Below, one piece after another: positions 11,301 through 23,000 of a DNA stretch of 64,000 bases. Position numbers and translations under genes: made by a program. This stretch comes from Leptidea sinapis. Taxonomy: Eukaryota; Arthropoda; Insecta; Lepidoptera; Pieridae. Numbering within the stretch: position 1 is the first letter of the stretch; each line of letters begins with the position of its first letter. Below the pieces are notes generated by a model. The model ran no database searches. It had not been told where the DNA came from and was given only the letters and a program-made list of their open reading frames with translations. Location of the stretch: positions 1,860,001 to 1,924,000 of the forward strand of contig NC_066311.1 of NCBI RefSeq assembly GCF_905404315.1, read 5' to 3'.

Positions 11301-12200
11301 TAATTATTAGGTTAAAATGATAAAATTCAACTATTGTTTAAATTTATCAACACTCATGATTATGGATATCAATTATAATGAGTTGACAGCACTATCGCAT
11401 TCCTGAAGTCTGCATTCAACTCGCGCGATAGATACCTACTGCATTGGCGGTGCCTAACTCAATTCTCACGTCGCTTACATAGGTATTTTGTATATGAATT
11501 AAGTGTAATATGATCAGCAATTTTGAAACTGTTTCTCCTAACTTTACTTTATTAATTATATATTTAATTATAAAATTCCAAACCGCCGTTTTATCCAAAT
11601 GTAACTACAATTATTAAGATTTTAGAGTAATTAAATCGTAGCACTAGATAGATATTATTAATAATTATGTAAATGTATAATATATTTGGTGTTTAAGTGT
11701 AACTATATAAATAGTTAACTTAGTAAATAAATTGTATACATCCGCTTAACTCGAGCTATGTTTAAGTAAGGAAAATTCAACAAAATTAAAAGAAAATACC
11801 TTATTATTTTTAAAAAGTAAGCAAGGTTGTCAATTACCAATGCTAATATTACTTATATGCCTCTTGGGTCCGCAAAAAATTTCATTAAATAAAAAAAAGT
11901 TGTGTTTTATTGATATTATACATAGTTTCAGTTATTTTAATATTTTCACAAAGTAGGTGTAGATACATAAGCACAAAATTAGTACCTATTTATATATTAT
12001 AACCCTTGCAACAAAATATTGATCAGCAGTCCATTACCATTATATATCTTGTAAAAATCATTAAATAAGCCATTAATTTCGAATTTACTAATAATAGTTA
12101 TTATTATTGTAACTATAGCGTAAGAACTCATTCTTATTGTGAATATCTGTGTGATTTCGATGAAACACTTTATCAATTACATTAAATCTCATTTTTGGAA
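11301..12200. other. AT-rich intergenic DNA
   Basis: No recognisable gene or element, only AT-rich sequence with dense stops in every frame. Confidence 0.45.
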
Positions 12201-12320
12201 CATTGCTGTGTTTTAATACAAACTTCACCTCACATCCTCACCATCAGGCGACAATGGAAATTTTTATCATAGAGTATCAATTTACCATCAGGTCATGCAG
12301 TGTCGCTCAGGATTCTCCAT

Positions 12321-12770
12321 TTAAGGCGACACTAAATGCCAGCGACCTTGAGCGATATGAGTTCACGGCTGCCGGCCCGCCATCTATGTAACAAAGCCAA
12401 TATTTTCAAAATACTTAGGTGGAAAACAGTTTATATGCTTACAATCCTCGTTATTCACTACTAATCTGAATAAATGAACCTACACAAAAAGTACAAGCTA
12501 TAAGAATAACTTTTCTGAGAGAAGTAGATACCAAAAAAATACGTCACGCCATGCCAAAAAACTTGTTTAACTTCAAAGAAAAGTGGTAGTTCAAAAAGGC
12601 TCGGCAGTGTTAACTATAACCAACAGCAAGCATTAGCAACCTACAAATAAGACTTAAGGATATGTGTTACAGGATTAAGTAGTGTTCATAGCTCGAAATG
12701 CTATACTTTCACCACAAAACTTGTCTAAAAACACCATGTTTGCGTGTTTTCTGCTTACTCTTCGCCTTAA
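12321..12770. mobile_element. TTAA-bounded MITE, copy 1
   Basis: It starts TTAAGGCGA and ends TCGCCTTAA, a 9 bp inverted terminus including TTAA, as in piggyBac-type MITEs. The ~450 bp interior is ~90% identical to 12925-13383. It is non-coding. Confidence 0.6.
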
Positions 12771-12924
12771 TCCAAAGTTCAGAGCGACAACAGTATTGCG
12801 CTCTCCACTTTGACAAAAGATATTAAAGCTAAGATTTTATAGATCGTAGGGTATTAGACTTTGCTCTGACTAATCTAGACTTAAGTCGAAGTCCGTATTT
12901 ATAAACATTGAATGCAAGCTAAGT

Positions 12925-13383
12925 TTAAGGCGACACTAAATGCAAGCGACCTTGAGCGATATGAGTACACGGCTGTCGGCCCGCCATCTATGTAACAAAT
13001 CCAATATTTTCAAAATTCTTGCGTGGAAAACAGTTTATATGTTTACAATCCTCGTTATTCACTACTAATCTGAATAAATGAACCTAAACAAAAAAGTACA
13101 AGCTATAAGAATAACTTTTCTGAGAGAAGTAACAAAAAAATGAAAAAAAAAAACGCCATGCCATAAACTTGTTTAACTTCAAAGAAAAGTGGTAGTTCAA
13201 AAAGGCTCGGCAGTTAACTATTACCAACAGCAAGCATTAGCAACCTACAAATATATAATATATACCTTAAGGATATGAGTAACAGGATTTAGTAGTGTTC
13301 ATAGCTCGAAATGTTCTACTTTCACCACAAAACTTGTCTAAAAACACCATGTTTGCGTGTTTTTTGCTTACTCTTCGCCTTAA
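12925..13383. mobile_element. TTAA-bounded MITE, copy 2 (direct orientation)
   Basis: Same ends (TTAAGGCGA / TCGCCTTAA) and interior as 12321-12770, 154 bp away. Here the inverted repeat extends outward: 'aatgcaagct' on the left and 'ggcttgcatt' on the right. Small indels separate the two copies (an 'atataatata' insertion, A-run length). Confidence 0.6.
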
Positions 13384-13399
13384 GGGCTTGCATTGGTTT

Positions 13400-13775
13400 T
13401 CTAGCAAGGTAGGTAGGCACTGTGGATCTAACTAGTCGTAGTTAAGCTTTGGAATTAGCAAAGATTGCTTACGGTAGGCATTTAGCATCTAGTGTAAGGA
13501 CATATTTTATGAGTCCTATTGAACACCCAATAGAAGCTTGGTAATAAAATATTGAAACCAAATGAAACTAAATTAACTTTAACACTAGTGCTGTATTTAT
13601 TTAGGTTCATAACGAGTTAGGCACTACCTAAATGCCTATATAATATGCACGCCCCTGAGCTCAAGTATAACGACGACTCAGATAAAAACATAGATAATAA
13701 TCCGAACAAAAAGGAGATCAACAATTCCTTGTGTCATCACAACAGGTGATGTTCGATGTTTTAAAATTCCCATAT
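13400..13775 (+). repeat. Dispersed repeat shared with 32610-32960 and 27690-27800
   Basis: 'caactttaacactagtgct'-type sequence plus 'taggttc.taacgag' recurs at 32880-32935. The right part ('aaaaaggagatcaacaattc') recurs reverse-complemented at 27760-27790. It is a diverged interspersed element of unknown class. Confidence 0.5.
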
Positions 13776-14101
13776 AATACACCTATCGATGTAGTTAAAT
13801 GTTTGTTACCCATTAGTAAGCCCGAAGAATTTCATAAATTATTGCGCCCTTCACACCGAAATACGATAATAATTGCACATTGCTAACTCACGGCAGAATA
13901 GTACCTATACGAACCTTGAGGGCATTATCGCTAATATTTTCTCTGGTGTGGACAAGGTTCTCGTCACAAGATGATAGCGAGGCGTTACTTAGAAGGCGAG
14001 TGACAATTTAACCCCACTGCATAGCCCTCCACCGAGGTCCGTGTCTCTAGAGAAGTCCCAGGGTCGTTAGAGTAAAAGTGTTCTGTGTCCCAGTAGTAGA
14101 A

Positions 14102-14272
14102 GAGCTGGCACCAATTTTTGGGTAGATATTTGAGGCAAGCTGAAAACTTGGTCTATACCTCTCCTGATATACCCCAACTCGAAACTGCAGACCTGGCTGG
14201 TGAGTAGCGGGGCTAAATAAACCCCAAAATTTTTAAAAAATTCAAAAAATTTTAAAAAATCGGTGCCAGCTC
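14102..14272. mobile_element. 171 bp MITE with 18 bp terminal inverted repeats
   Basis: It starts gagctggcaccaattttt and ends aaaaatcggtgccagctc, inverted with one mismatch. The interior is AT-rich and non-coding. Confidence 0.6.
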
Positions 14273-14800
14273 TCGGGCCACAGGGTCATTCGCTAAGACA
14301 AGCACAGTGGCAGCGCTTTGCATTTTTATTTATTTATTTATTGCAGCTTTGACATTACAATGACTAAATAAAATAATGGTCCCACAAAACCATCTTGGTG
14401 GTTTGTCTGTAATATAAACGAAACGGTATCAAGACAAAGAGATAACAACAAAAACTCGGCCGTAATCTTTCCTCTTGCGCAGCGGTCAAGTGACCTCTAC
14501 TGACAAAATGTCGTTTGATACGCGTTCAGTCGGGCAAAATGCCGAATTGTTCTGTTTTGTGGTAAAGAATTAAAAAGCCAACTGTAACATTAGGTACCTA
14601 TCACTGGTGAGTATAATTGACTTTACTCAATAAACATAAATATTGAATAGACTTATTGTTTATAATACTACCAAATCATGAGAGTTGCTGGTACATCACA
14701 ATTATCATTGAACTTAGTTGATTTTGATCACGTCATGGACGCCACGCCCGTATTCCCCGCATTAATTTTTGACGCCAACTCTAGTACTAGTTTATTTTTA
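14273..14800. other. Intergenic DNA with a TTTA tract
   Basis: A 'tttatttatttatttattgc' tract near 14325 resembles the reversed 3' tail of LINE copies at 41110 and 39690. Nothing else is recognised. Confidence 0.4.
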
Positions 14801-16532
14801 GGAGTGGTAGTGCCATGTTGGGTCCTCACGGACACAACCGAATTGGGCCGGCACGCCCGGAGAAATACCACTCCCCCACTCGAAACCAGCGTGAAATAGC
14901 GGCTATGCCGCTGTGTTTCGTCCGGTGAGTGGGGTATCCGGAGGCCTACACCCCCCCTCCCAAATACAAATGGCAGCACAGACTAAAACGAGACTACTCC
15001 AGGACGGTACCAGGCTATGCAGCCCTGGAGAATCCGTCCCTGGGCGTCCACAATTAGGGCCTGTCATCATACACCTTCACTGTTGGTCCTTCTGTTGACC
15101 TCACATCCGGACGGCTACCTAGTTTCCGTTGACCCTCCTCTGGGATCGTCGGACCACTGCCTGATCCGGAGCACCGTGCCAATCACGCGCCTAACACGGC
15201 CCCGCTTCTTAGGCTGTCGCCGCGTGTGGCACTATAGATCAGCAGAGTGGGACGAGATGCGGTGCTTTTTTGCATCCTACCCGTGGAGGCAGATCTGTTT
15301 TTCGCTGGGAGATCCAGATGCCGCTGCTGACGCTGTTGCTGATGTGGTACTGCAAGGTATGGAACTCTTCATTCCATCCTCCTCTGTGCCTATCGGTGGC
15401 AAGTCCCAACCATGGTTTGACCGCTCCTGCAAAATGGCCTCTCGCCGAAAGCAGGAGTGCTGTCAGGCTTGGGTCAATGCGGTGGTATCTAAGGATGTGA
15501 ATTCCAGCGAACTTAAAAAACACTTCAATCATGCCTCCAGGTCCTTCAAAAGAGTTATTGCTGACGCGAAGTCGAAGCACATTGGCGGAATTGGCGAGAG
15601 ACTTGCACGCCTTCCCTCGGGAACTCGTGCATTCTGGTCGCTCGCCAAGGCTGTCCAAGGAAACTTCTGCCAGCCAGCCATTCCGCCACTGCACAGGGAT
15701 GATGACTCGCTGGCCCATGACGCGAAATAGAAAGCTGATCTCCTAGGCTCCCTCTTCGCGTCCAACTCGACTCTGGATGACCAAGGTGCACCACCACCGC
15801 ATATTCCGCGGTGCGATTCTTATATGCCGGAGGTAAAAATCCGGCATGGTGCTGTGCTAAGGCGCTTCTTACCTTGGACATTCACAAATCGAGCGGGCCC
15901 GATGGCATTCCCCCGATAGTGCTGCGGACATGTGCTCCGGAACTGGCGCCGGTCCTTACCCGTCTTTTCCGGCTCTCCTACTCATCAGGCGTAGTCCCGA
16001 AATTATGGAAGGCGGCTTTAGTGCACCCTATCCCTAAGAAAGGTGTACGCTCAGATCCGTCCAACTACCGCCCCATTGCCATTACCTCCATTTTCTCCAA
16101 AGTAATGGAGTCGATCATCAACCGCCAGCTCTTGGGATACCTAGAGGGGCACCAGCTGATCAGCGACTGCCAGTACAGTTTCCGTCAGGGTCGCTCAGCT
16201 GGTGATCTTCTTGCGTACCTCACCCATAAATGGGCGGAAGCGGTTGAGTCGAAGGGAGAGGCGTTGGGGGTGAGTTTGGACATAGCGAAGGCCTTTGATC
16301 AGGTGTGAAATTTCTTGCCTCGCACAGCCACTTTGTGGAATCAACTACCGGCAGCGGTCTTCCCGAACAGATACGACTTAGGGACCTTCAAGAAAAAAGC
16401 ATACTCCCACCTTAAAGGCCGGCAACGCATTTCTTGACACACCTGTTGTTGCGGATGTCCATGGGCGGTTGCCTTACCTCTCCCCATCCCGTGAGCCTCT
16501 TGCCCGTTTGCCCCCTCTCATATAAAAAAAAA
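14801..16532 (+). pseudogene. Truncated non-LTR retrotransposon (CR1/Jockey group), copy 1
   Basis: Homologous to 55677-58625 and 47623-50185. The 5' part (14801-14960) matches the start of the 58 kb copy. An endonuclease remnant then reads GSSDHCLI and RPRFLGCRRVWHY, followed by a reverse transcriptase with SSGPDGIPP, IPKKGVRSDPSNYRPIA and FRQGRSAGDL. At FDQV (about 16308) the rest of the RT, including YADD, is deleted and joined to the element's 3' end ('tttcttgcctcgcacagcca'), which finishes in an A-rich tail. Frameshifts near 15730 and 15880 also break it. It cannot code for an active element. Confidence 0.85.
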
Positions 16533-16796
16533 TTGTCGGTCTAATATCTTTAATGAATTTGGTGTAAATAAAACCCCAATACCTCATCAATTCGAAATTT
16601 TTATCTCTATATACAGAAACAAGTAGATTTATAACAAAACAACTAAGTACTACAATTCAAAATATTAATTCAAAAATAACATATCTACCCTCTAATTACA
16701 ATAATGAGTTCATATACAAATATGTCCTAACTCAATCCGTTCCGGAAATCTTAATATACATATATAAATGTCCTGATGTTTGTTCCCAGTGAACTC

Positions 16797-17406
16797 TTAA
16801 GGCCGGAACACATTAGCGCGGCGCTGCGCAGCGCTGCACTGCGCGGCACTAAGGGTCATATTAGATATTATTTCAACCATTTTGTATGGAGCATGTCGCT
16901 GCACTGCGCGTCGCGGCAGAGTTGCCTCCGAGAGAATATTTTGACGCGCAGTGCAGCGACGCTCAGTGCGACACAGCAGGCGGCGCGTCGCTTCAGTATA
17001 CATACTGTTAATTGTTAAGTGTATAGAATTATGTCTTATAATTTAATTATTAGTTTTATTACTTTAATTTAATTATTATTTTATTCATATATATTGGATG
17101 CATACCTTACAAACTAATTTATTTTGTATATTATAGCCATTGTAAAATTGTACTCTATTGATTGAAAAAATGGCCGTTGTATTTCTTGTATGTTCTTTTC
17201 ATGAGCTCTACTTTTTCCGAACATTATGATTCAGTAATTTAAAAGAACAATTTATAGTGACGATTCAAAAGCGCGTCACTATCGTCGCTCATCTTGTGAT
17301 GAATTACGCGAGCTACCGCTTACTGCAGTTGTAGTGCGGTAGGTACCGTCTAGCGACGTGAAGCGACGCGCAGCACAGCGCCGCTGTAATGCGTTCCGAC
17401 CTTTAA
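16797..17406. mobile_element. ~600 bp MITE with TTAA flanks and GC-rich terminal inverted repeats
   Basis: The left end is TTAA then GGCCGGAACACATTAGCGCG; the right end reversed is TTAA then AGGTCGGAACGCATTACAGC. The inverted repeat runs ~35 bp. Subterminal regions hold several 'gcgctgcactgcgcg'-like motifs in both orientations around an AT-rich core. TTAA target sites suggest piggyBac-type mobilisation; no transposase is present. Confidence 0.65.
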
Positions 17407-17574
17407 ACTAATGAACGGAATAATGAGAGAATTTATTGAGGCACGGTTTGACAGTTCTAACTTTTAACAATTTCATTATAAACACATGGAGCATATTTTG
17501 CGAATTAAGTCTTAATGTTATGAAATATTATTGAAAGATATGATTCATAAAAACAGTATTTTATTTATTATGTA

Positions 17575-17601
17575 CAGGACGTCTGTCGCGTCAGCTAGTA
17601 A
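17575..17601 (+). repeat. Retroposon 3' tail fragment ('gtcagctagt')
   Basis: 'caggacgtctgtcgcgtcag' followed by 'ctagtaa' is the terminal piece of the same family as 7575-7918. Confidence 0.35.
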
Positions 17602-18439
17602 ATAATACTTCCTTACAATTTAACTATTATATTATCTATGTTTTTGTCTATTCATTAACTACTAAATGCTACGCATGGCAATTGGATATCTATAGGTATA
17701 CAACACACTTGAAGTGCGCGACCCAGAGTAAGTAGAACATCCTCTTTAATAGCATTCACACAAGTTTAGCGGGAGACGCGTTGACGGTTGTCAACATCGT
17801 ATCTACGACCAAATGTTCGCTCAATAATGTTCGTTAATTTGTAGCTTTGCCAACATAGAATTTATTAAAACACACTTAAACTTTTGTGACTTTTTAATAC
17901 ATTTTTACTTAACAAAAAACAATGACCTACTTGAAAATAATTTATTATAAGAAGTGCTAATCCGACTGCTTTATAGACAAGCATTCTATACCCCCCCCCC
18001 CCCCGTACCGCCTTTTCCCAATATGGCGCCTATTTATCGCGAAAATGTTCTACTTACAAATTTATTACTTACTTTGTCCTATACAAAGAACATGGAACGT
18101 TTCAAACCTAAATTCCTTTTTAAAGTAGGCATTTAGACAGGCGACTATTGCTCTTTCTGTTCGTATAGAACATTTTAAGGCTAATTTCATTTAAGAGATG
18201 GTCACATTGAGAAATATCAGTCAGCATTTAAAGAACCGCAGCAATAATAAAATATACAGGGTGTAATCGTTGTGACCAGGCGATTAAAAAAAATTAAACT
18301 AATATACTTTACCTAATCAGTAAAATGACATCAATAACTTTTTAAAAATTGAACGAGAAGTATCCAAATTTGATACTAAACACTCCCATACATATAGTAT
18401 GTTCATACATCTGAATTCAAAATATCACTTATAATTTTC
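17602..18439. other. Intergenic DNA with a poly-C run
   Basis: A run of cytosines lies at about 17992-18004, and 'acagggtgtaatcgttgtga' near 18256 resembles the edge of a dispersed element. No gene is seen. Confidence 0.4.
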
Positions 18440-18612
18440 AAACTTCTTACCTGGCACAGCCACTTTCTGTAATCATGTCCTGGGAGCATTATACCCGGAC
18501 CGATACGACTTAGGAACCTTCAAACTTAGAGCATACTCCCACTTCATAATCCAGGAACGGATGTAAAAGGAAGAACTCATGTAAATTCCATTAGGCCCCT
18601 CTCATATAAAAA
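18440..18612 (+). pseudogene. 3' end fragment of the CR1/Jockey-group LINE
   Basis: 'cttacctggcacagccactt' through 'gatacgacttagga.ccttca' and 'ctcatataaaaa' match the last ~170 bases of the LINE at 16309-16532, with more divergence. Confidence 0.65.
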
Positions 18613-19018
18613 TAGGAGTTTATATTTTTTATTTATAAACGAAATAATATTTAAAATTAATACCCGGTTCCAATTGATTAATATATGAAATACCATAACT
18701 GTTTTATAAGTGTCTTACAAGTATCTTCAAGTACAGTTGTATTAATTAGTATAAAAGACTGGCTGAAAAGTATTCCAATATAGTAGCATATGTCATTCCA
18801 TAGATTACAACAATATTGTTTTAGAGTTAAATTTTATGGAATAAATTATATTTCATTCAATACTTGTAAAGCTTTAAAACATCTCTATGGTAAAATATCC
18901 ACTAACCTTATACTAAGTAAAACGTAATCACTACAACTTGTAGTTTCTCTATCAAATAATTTGAACTTTGTTGAATTATCACAATTATACTTTAAACTAT
19001 AACTAAACAGAGCCTAGA

Positions 19019-20010
19019 TCATAAGTCATCATTCAACAATGCGTCTATATCGTTGAGTATATCTTTATCACCAGTTTTCGTGTGGCGACAGCTCGCGACA
19101 ACATCCGGTACATTCTTAACTAAGTCCAAATCTAGATCAGCTATTGTGATTTCATCATCATCTTCCAGATCGTCACACAGATCAACAACATCATCCACTT
19201 CTACGCTTTTCGTTTCAACATCTATAATTTCAACCGGTGTTTGTAAACGTTCCTGTGAATTGTCGCTGCTTACGAATTGTACTTCGGAATCAGAATCATG
19301 ATCCGCCTTACAATTGTCTATTTCATCGTCTTTAGATTCGCTTGTAGATTTATTCGAACTTCTACTTCTTATTAACTTTGGTTTAACTGTGTATTCGCCA
19401 AATTTGATTCTTTTGAATTCATAACAGTTGTCCTCTAATTCGTGTTCATGCATTTCATAGACATCGCTCTGTTCAGACAATGTCCGTTTCCGATTTGTTT
19501 CTTCGTTTTTCTTCTGTTCAGGCTTCGCTTGGTTCTGTGCAGTCGCGTTATGATCAACTTTTTTGTAAACTATAGAATTGCTTCGGACCATTTTTATAAT
19601 TTTGTTGCCAGATGTTGTTAGACTTTCCTGTGTAGATAACTTTCGTTTTCTGTTAAGGTTTATTGTGATCGGTGTTGGGTGGATCACGGCTTCAGGTCCC
19701 TTCTTTCTTGCTCGTATTTCTTCCAGCGAAAGTATTTTGAAATCCAACGAACTGCGTCTTTCTGCTTGTTTGTTGCCAGCGAGCTCGTCAAGTGATAACC
19801 TGTCGTATTTCGTAGAGAGGTTAGATCTGACGATTTTCCTATCCTTAGATGCTTCCACGGGCGGTAAAGAGTCGTAGTTATAGAAGGCAGCTGATTCGGC
19901 CTGTATTTTTTCGAGTAGAAAGAGTTCCTGAGACTTGGTGCGAGCGATCCTCTGCTCCTCGGCGTCAGGTTTGGTGGGGGTTGATGAAGGCGCACTCTCG
20001 TTGTCCGACT
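19019..20010 (-). CDS. ZC3H11A: ZC3H11A-like terminal exon: charged C-terminal region
   Basis: The acceptor is gttcttgcag, and the stop TGA is at 19021-19019. The 330 residues are of low complexity, with motifs such as SLDFKILSLEEIRARKK (a family-type motif), basic RKRKL patches, a VVDLCDDLEDDDEITIADLD acidic run, and the end DILNDIDALLNDDL. Confidence 0.92.
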
Positions 20011-23000
20011 CTGCAAGAACACACCAAGTGATCGTTTAGTATCCTCGTTTGCCGACGTACAATGATTTTCGTAATTAGTTTTGATACGACCACGATTGCT
20101 TGGTGTGTTCCGGTGCATCTGAAACTGGTAGGGGGAGTGGACGGTCAAAAATAATTACAAAAATCATAATACGAAACGTATTTATTTTTCATGTTGATAT
20201 AACACAATGTGAAAACAAAGCCAGAGTACATACGAATACCGGTTAAGATAGCATAACTTAAAGTGCTTAGTACACGCGACTCTAAAATTATTGAAACTCT
20301 TAAATATAATACTAACATTAATATAACAATGACTCCGCATCAACTAAACAATAAACTTCGGCCGGGAGTCTAGGGACGACGAGCGTCCGCAGGTCTATAA
20401 TAATAACATAAACACAATCTTCTACAATGTTGTTTACCACCACCTACTTAAAGAACGTCCTAAATAATTAGGATTAATATAAATACTTAAAGTCAATGCA
20501 CACAGTACATAATAAAATATAATAAACCGATCTCCGACCATGTCTAGCTTATGGCTTCGAAACGATGACGCGGCGAAAAACGTACGATAGCGGGGTTGCT
20601 GCGTGACACGCCGACAGTATAGTTGTATACATGTCGACTATTTTTGTCGTTGTTATGCTGCGTACAGACATACCCAACGTAACATCAAGCGAAAGAATTT
20701 ACAGTCCACATTATTGCGATGTTGATTAAGCAATGTAACACCCGTTGTAACAAATTCTTATACTCTCTTTGCGCGCGCGATTTGAGTATCGGTGAAAGTG
20801 TGATAAAGAACACGAAAGATGCTGTGTACGGGCGTCAATGTGGACGGGTTGAGACAAGCACGTACAGGAACTAAACCAGGCCTGCACACAACTATGAACA
20901 CTATCCTTCATAACGTTCAAGCGCATAGCGGCAACAGATGCGAGTAAAAACAAGTTTAGTTCTTGTACGGGCTCCATCCTCACAGATTAAACGCTCAATT
21001 TACGTCAGTCTGTACGCAGCATAACGCATCGTTTACGCCGGTTGCTCTGCAACCTAAACAACTAATTGTGTGTTAGATATGAATTCAAAATTTCGAAACG
21101 CCAAACTGCAATTTATTTCCTTTTCGGAATTATAGAAACCCATAAACAATTTTGAAATTAGCTAATATCATACAAATTATACGGTTTTTTGATAAACCAC
21201 ACATTATAAAAAGCAGTCTTCGTGTTCCAATTCTGTTACATCCTATATATAAATAAAAAGCCTATAGTTAATATAGTACGTTAATGAACAAAATACCTGT
21301 ATCGCCTTTAAACTAAAAACGAAAGAGCACGCTAAGGCCTTGTTCAGAAGGAGCGAATTTACCGCGGATCGAAATAACTCGAGTGACAGCTTCACGCGAG
21401 TAAATTACGACAGAGTATATTGCACGAGCCAAGATAACTGACACTAAAGTCAAGGACTTGCATACCACCAAACATGGTTTGCTCTCTGACGTTATGTGAC
21501 GCACCCATAGATATATTATCACACTGACGTAAGTAGATTAGCAATGCAAATCATCGAGCGACACCATTATATGAATGCTTGTGTATGATTTTCTTTCTTG
21601 CAACATGCAGGTACCTACAGCACACGTAACAATTTCAGACCAGTTCTTATACTTAATCTACTACAGCGGAGTCTTACCACAAAAGCGAGATTTGTTTCGG
21701 TAATAACAAACATCAGACCAATACAGGCCGACAGCGTGTACGGAAACGGTCTCGTCTGTCTATCTCGCTCTAACAAACTCTTACACTACATGCTGACCTT
21801 TTCGCATTGCCAATCTCTTACTTCAGTATAATACATCTATGGATGCACCACTGTCTTCTCGATGTATTATGAAAAAGTGACACACGTGCGAGTGGAACGA
21901 TGATTTATGGCACCGTGAACAGACAGTTTGTCATTTAAAAATATACATTTCTCGGTAACCGTCTACTATGTTTAACATCAAAAACAGTACCGAAATGCTC
22001 GCGCGTTGAACGCTCCTTCTGGCCAAGCCCACGGCCGCCAGACTCGAACTAGTAATTCATTTGTACTAAACAAACCCGAAGAAAGAATATCGTGAAAAAC
22101 AAACATTAACTAGAAGAAAAATCACACAAAATAACTCCGCATCTCCTATATTTAAAACTATTTTTTTTGCTTCATATTTATAAATAATATAATGACTAGG
22201 CGTACTGTGGACCCTAAATGATTTCATATTTTTTTACAACCACTTAAAGAAACCAATAGCTGTTTAGGAACTTTCTGGTGAGTGCAAATCGAAATAATTG
22301 TAGTATTTAGCTGAACAGTTCGTTAGAACGGTTTCAATTAGCATATTATATTGTTAAGCTCGTTTTTCACTTGATAACGGGCTTCTGTATTTTTCGATTA
22401 TGTGCAATGAACGCGCGTTTGAAAAACGAGCGTAAAAGGCGTTTTACCGCTTTTAATTTATACATAATATGTTGAGCATCGCCAACAGACAAGCATCCGC
22501 TCTTTATACCTAGTGTTATATATCTAAATCTGGTGTAATTAATACATCAAAGCACGAAATTTTACCTCAATAAAAATCACAGTATTGCAAAACGATCATT
22601 AATTATATAGTGTGACAAAGGCCTTAGTTCAAGGAAGTAGATTTTTAAACAATTGTACTGAACATAATAATTTTTAAAAAGGACTAAGAATAAATATTAC
22701 AATTAGTAAGTAATTTAGAAAAATATCAATATAATGTGAAATCCACAGTGAAAGTAGAAAGAAATCAAGATTTTTTATAGTGATTTTATTCTGGGTACTT
22801 TCTACTTACCGGCTTCCCGAAAATATACCACTTCGTTACCGTGATTAGTACTTAGTTTAATTAAAAAAAAACAATTAAAAGTCGGTTATTATATTACTCA
22901 ATTATAAAAAAGGGACACATGAGTAGCATTGATAACAGTAATTTCGAAAGTGGCTTTACAAGATGGCGCCTCCTTAGTTCCTATTCTGACCACGGAAGTA

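Noticed and set aside
20726..20983. 85-codon - strand ORF in ZC3H11A intron 5
   Set aside because: It lies wholly inside a 374 bp MITE with perfect inverted ends and has no domain.
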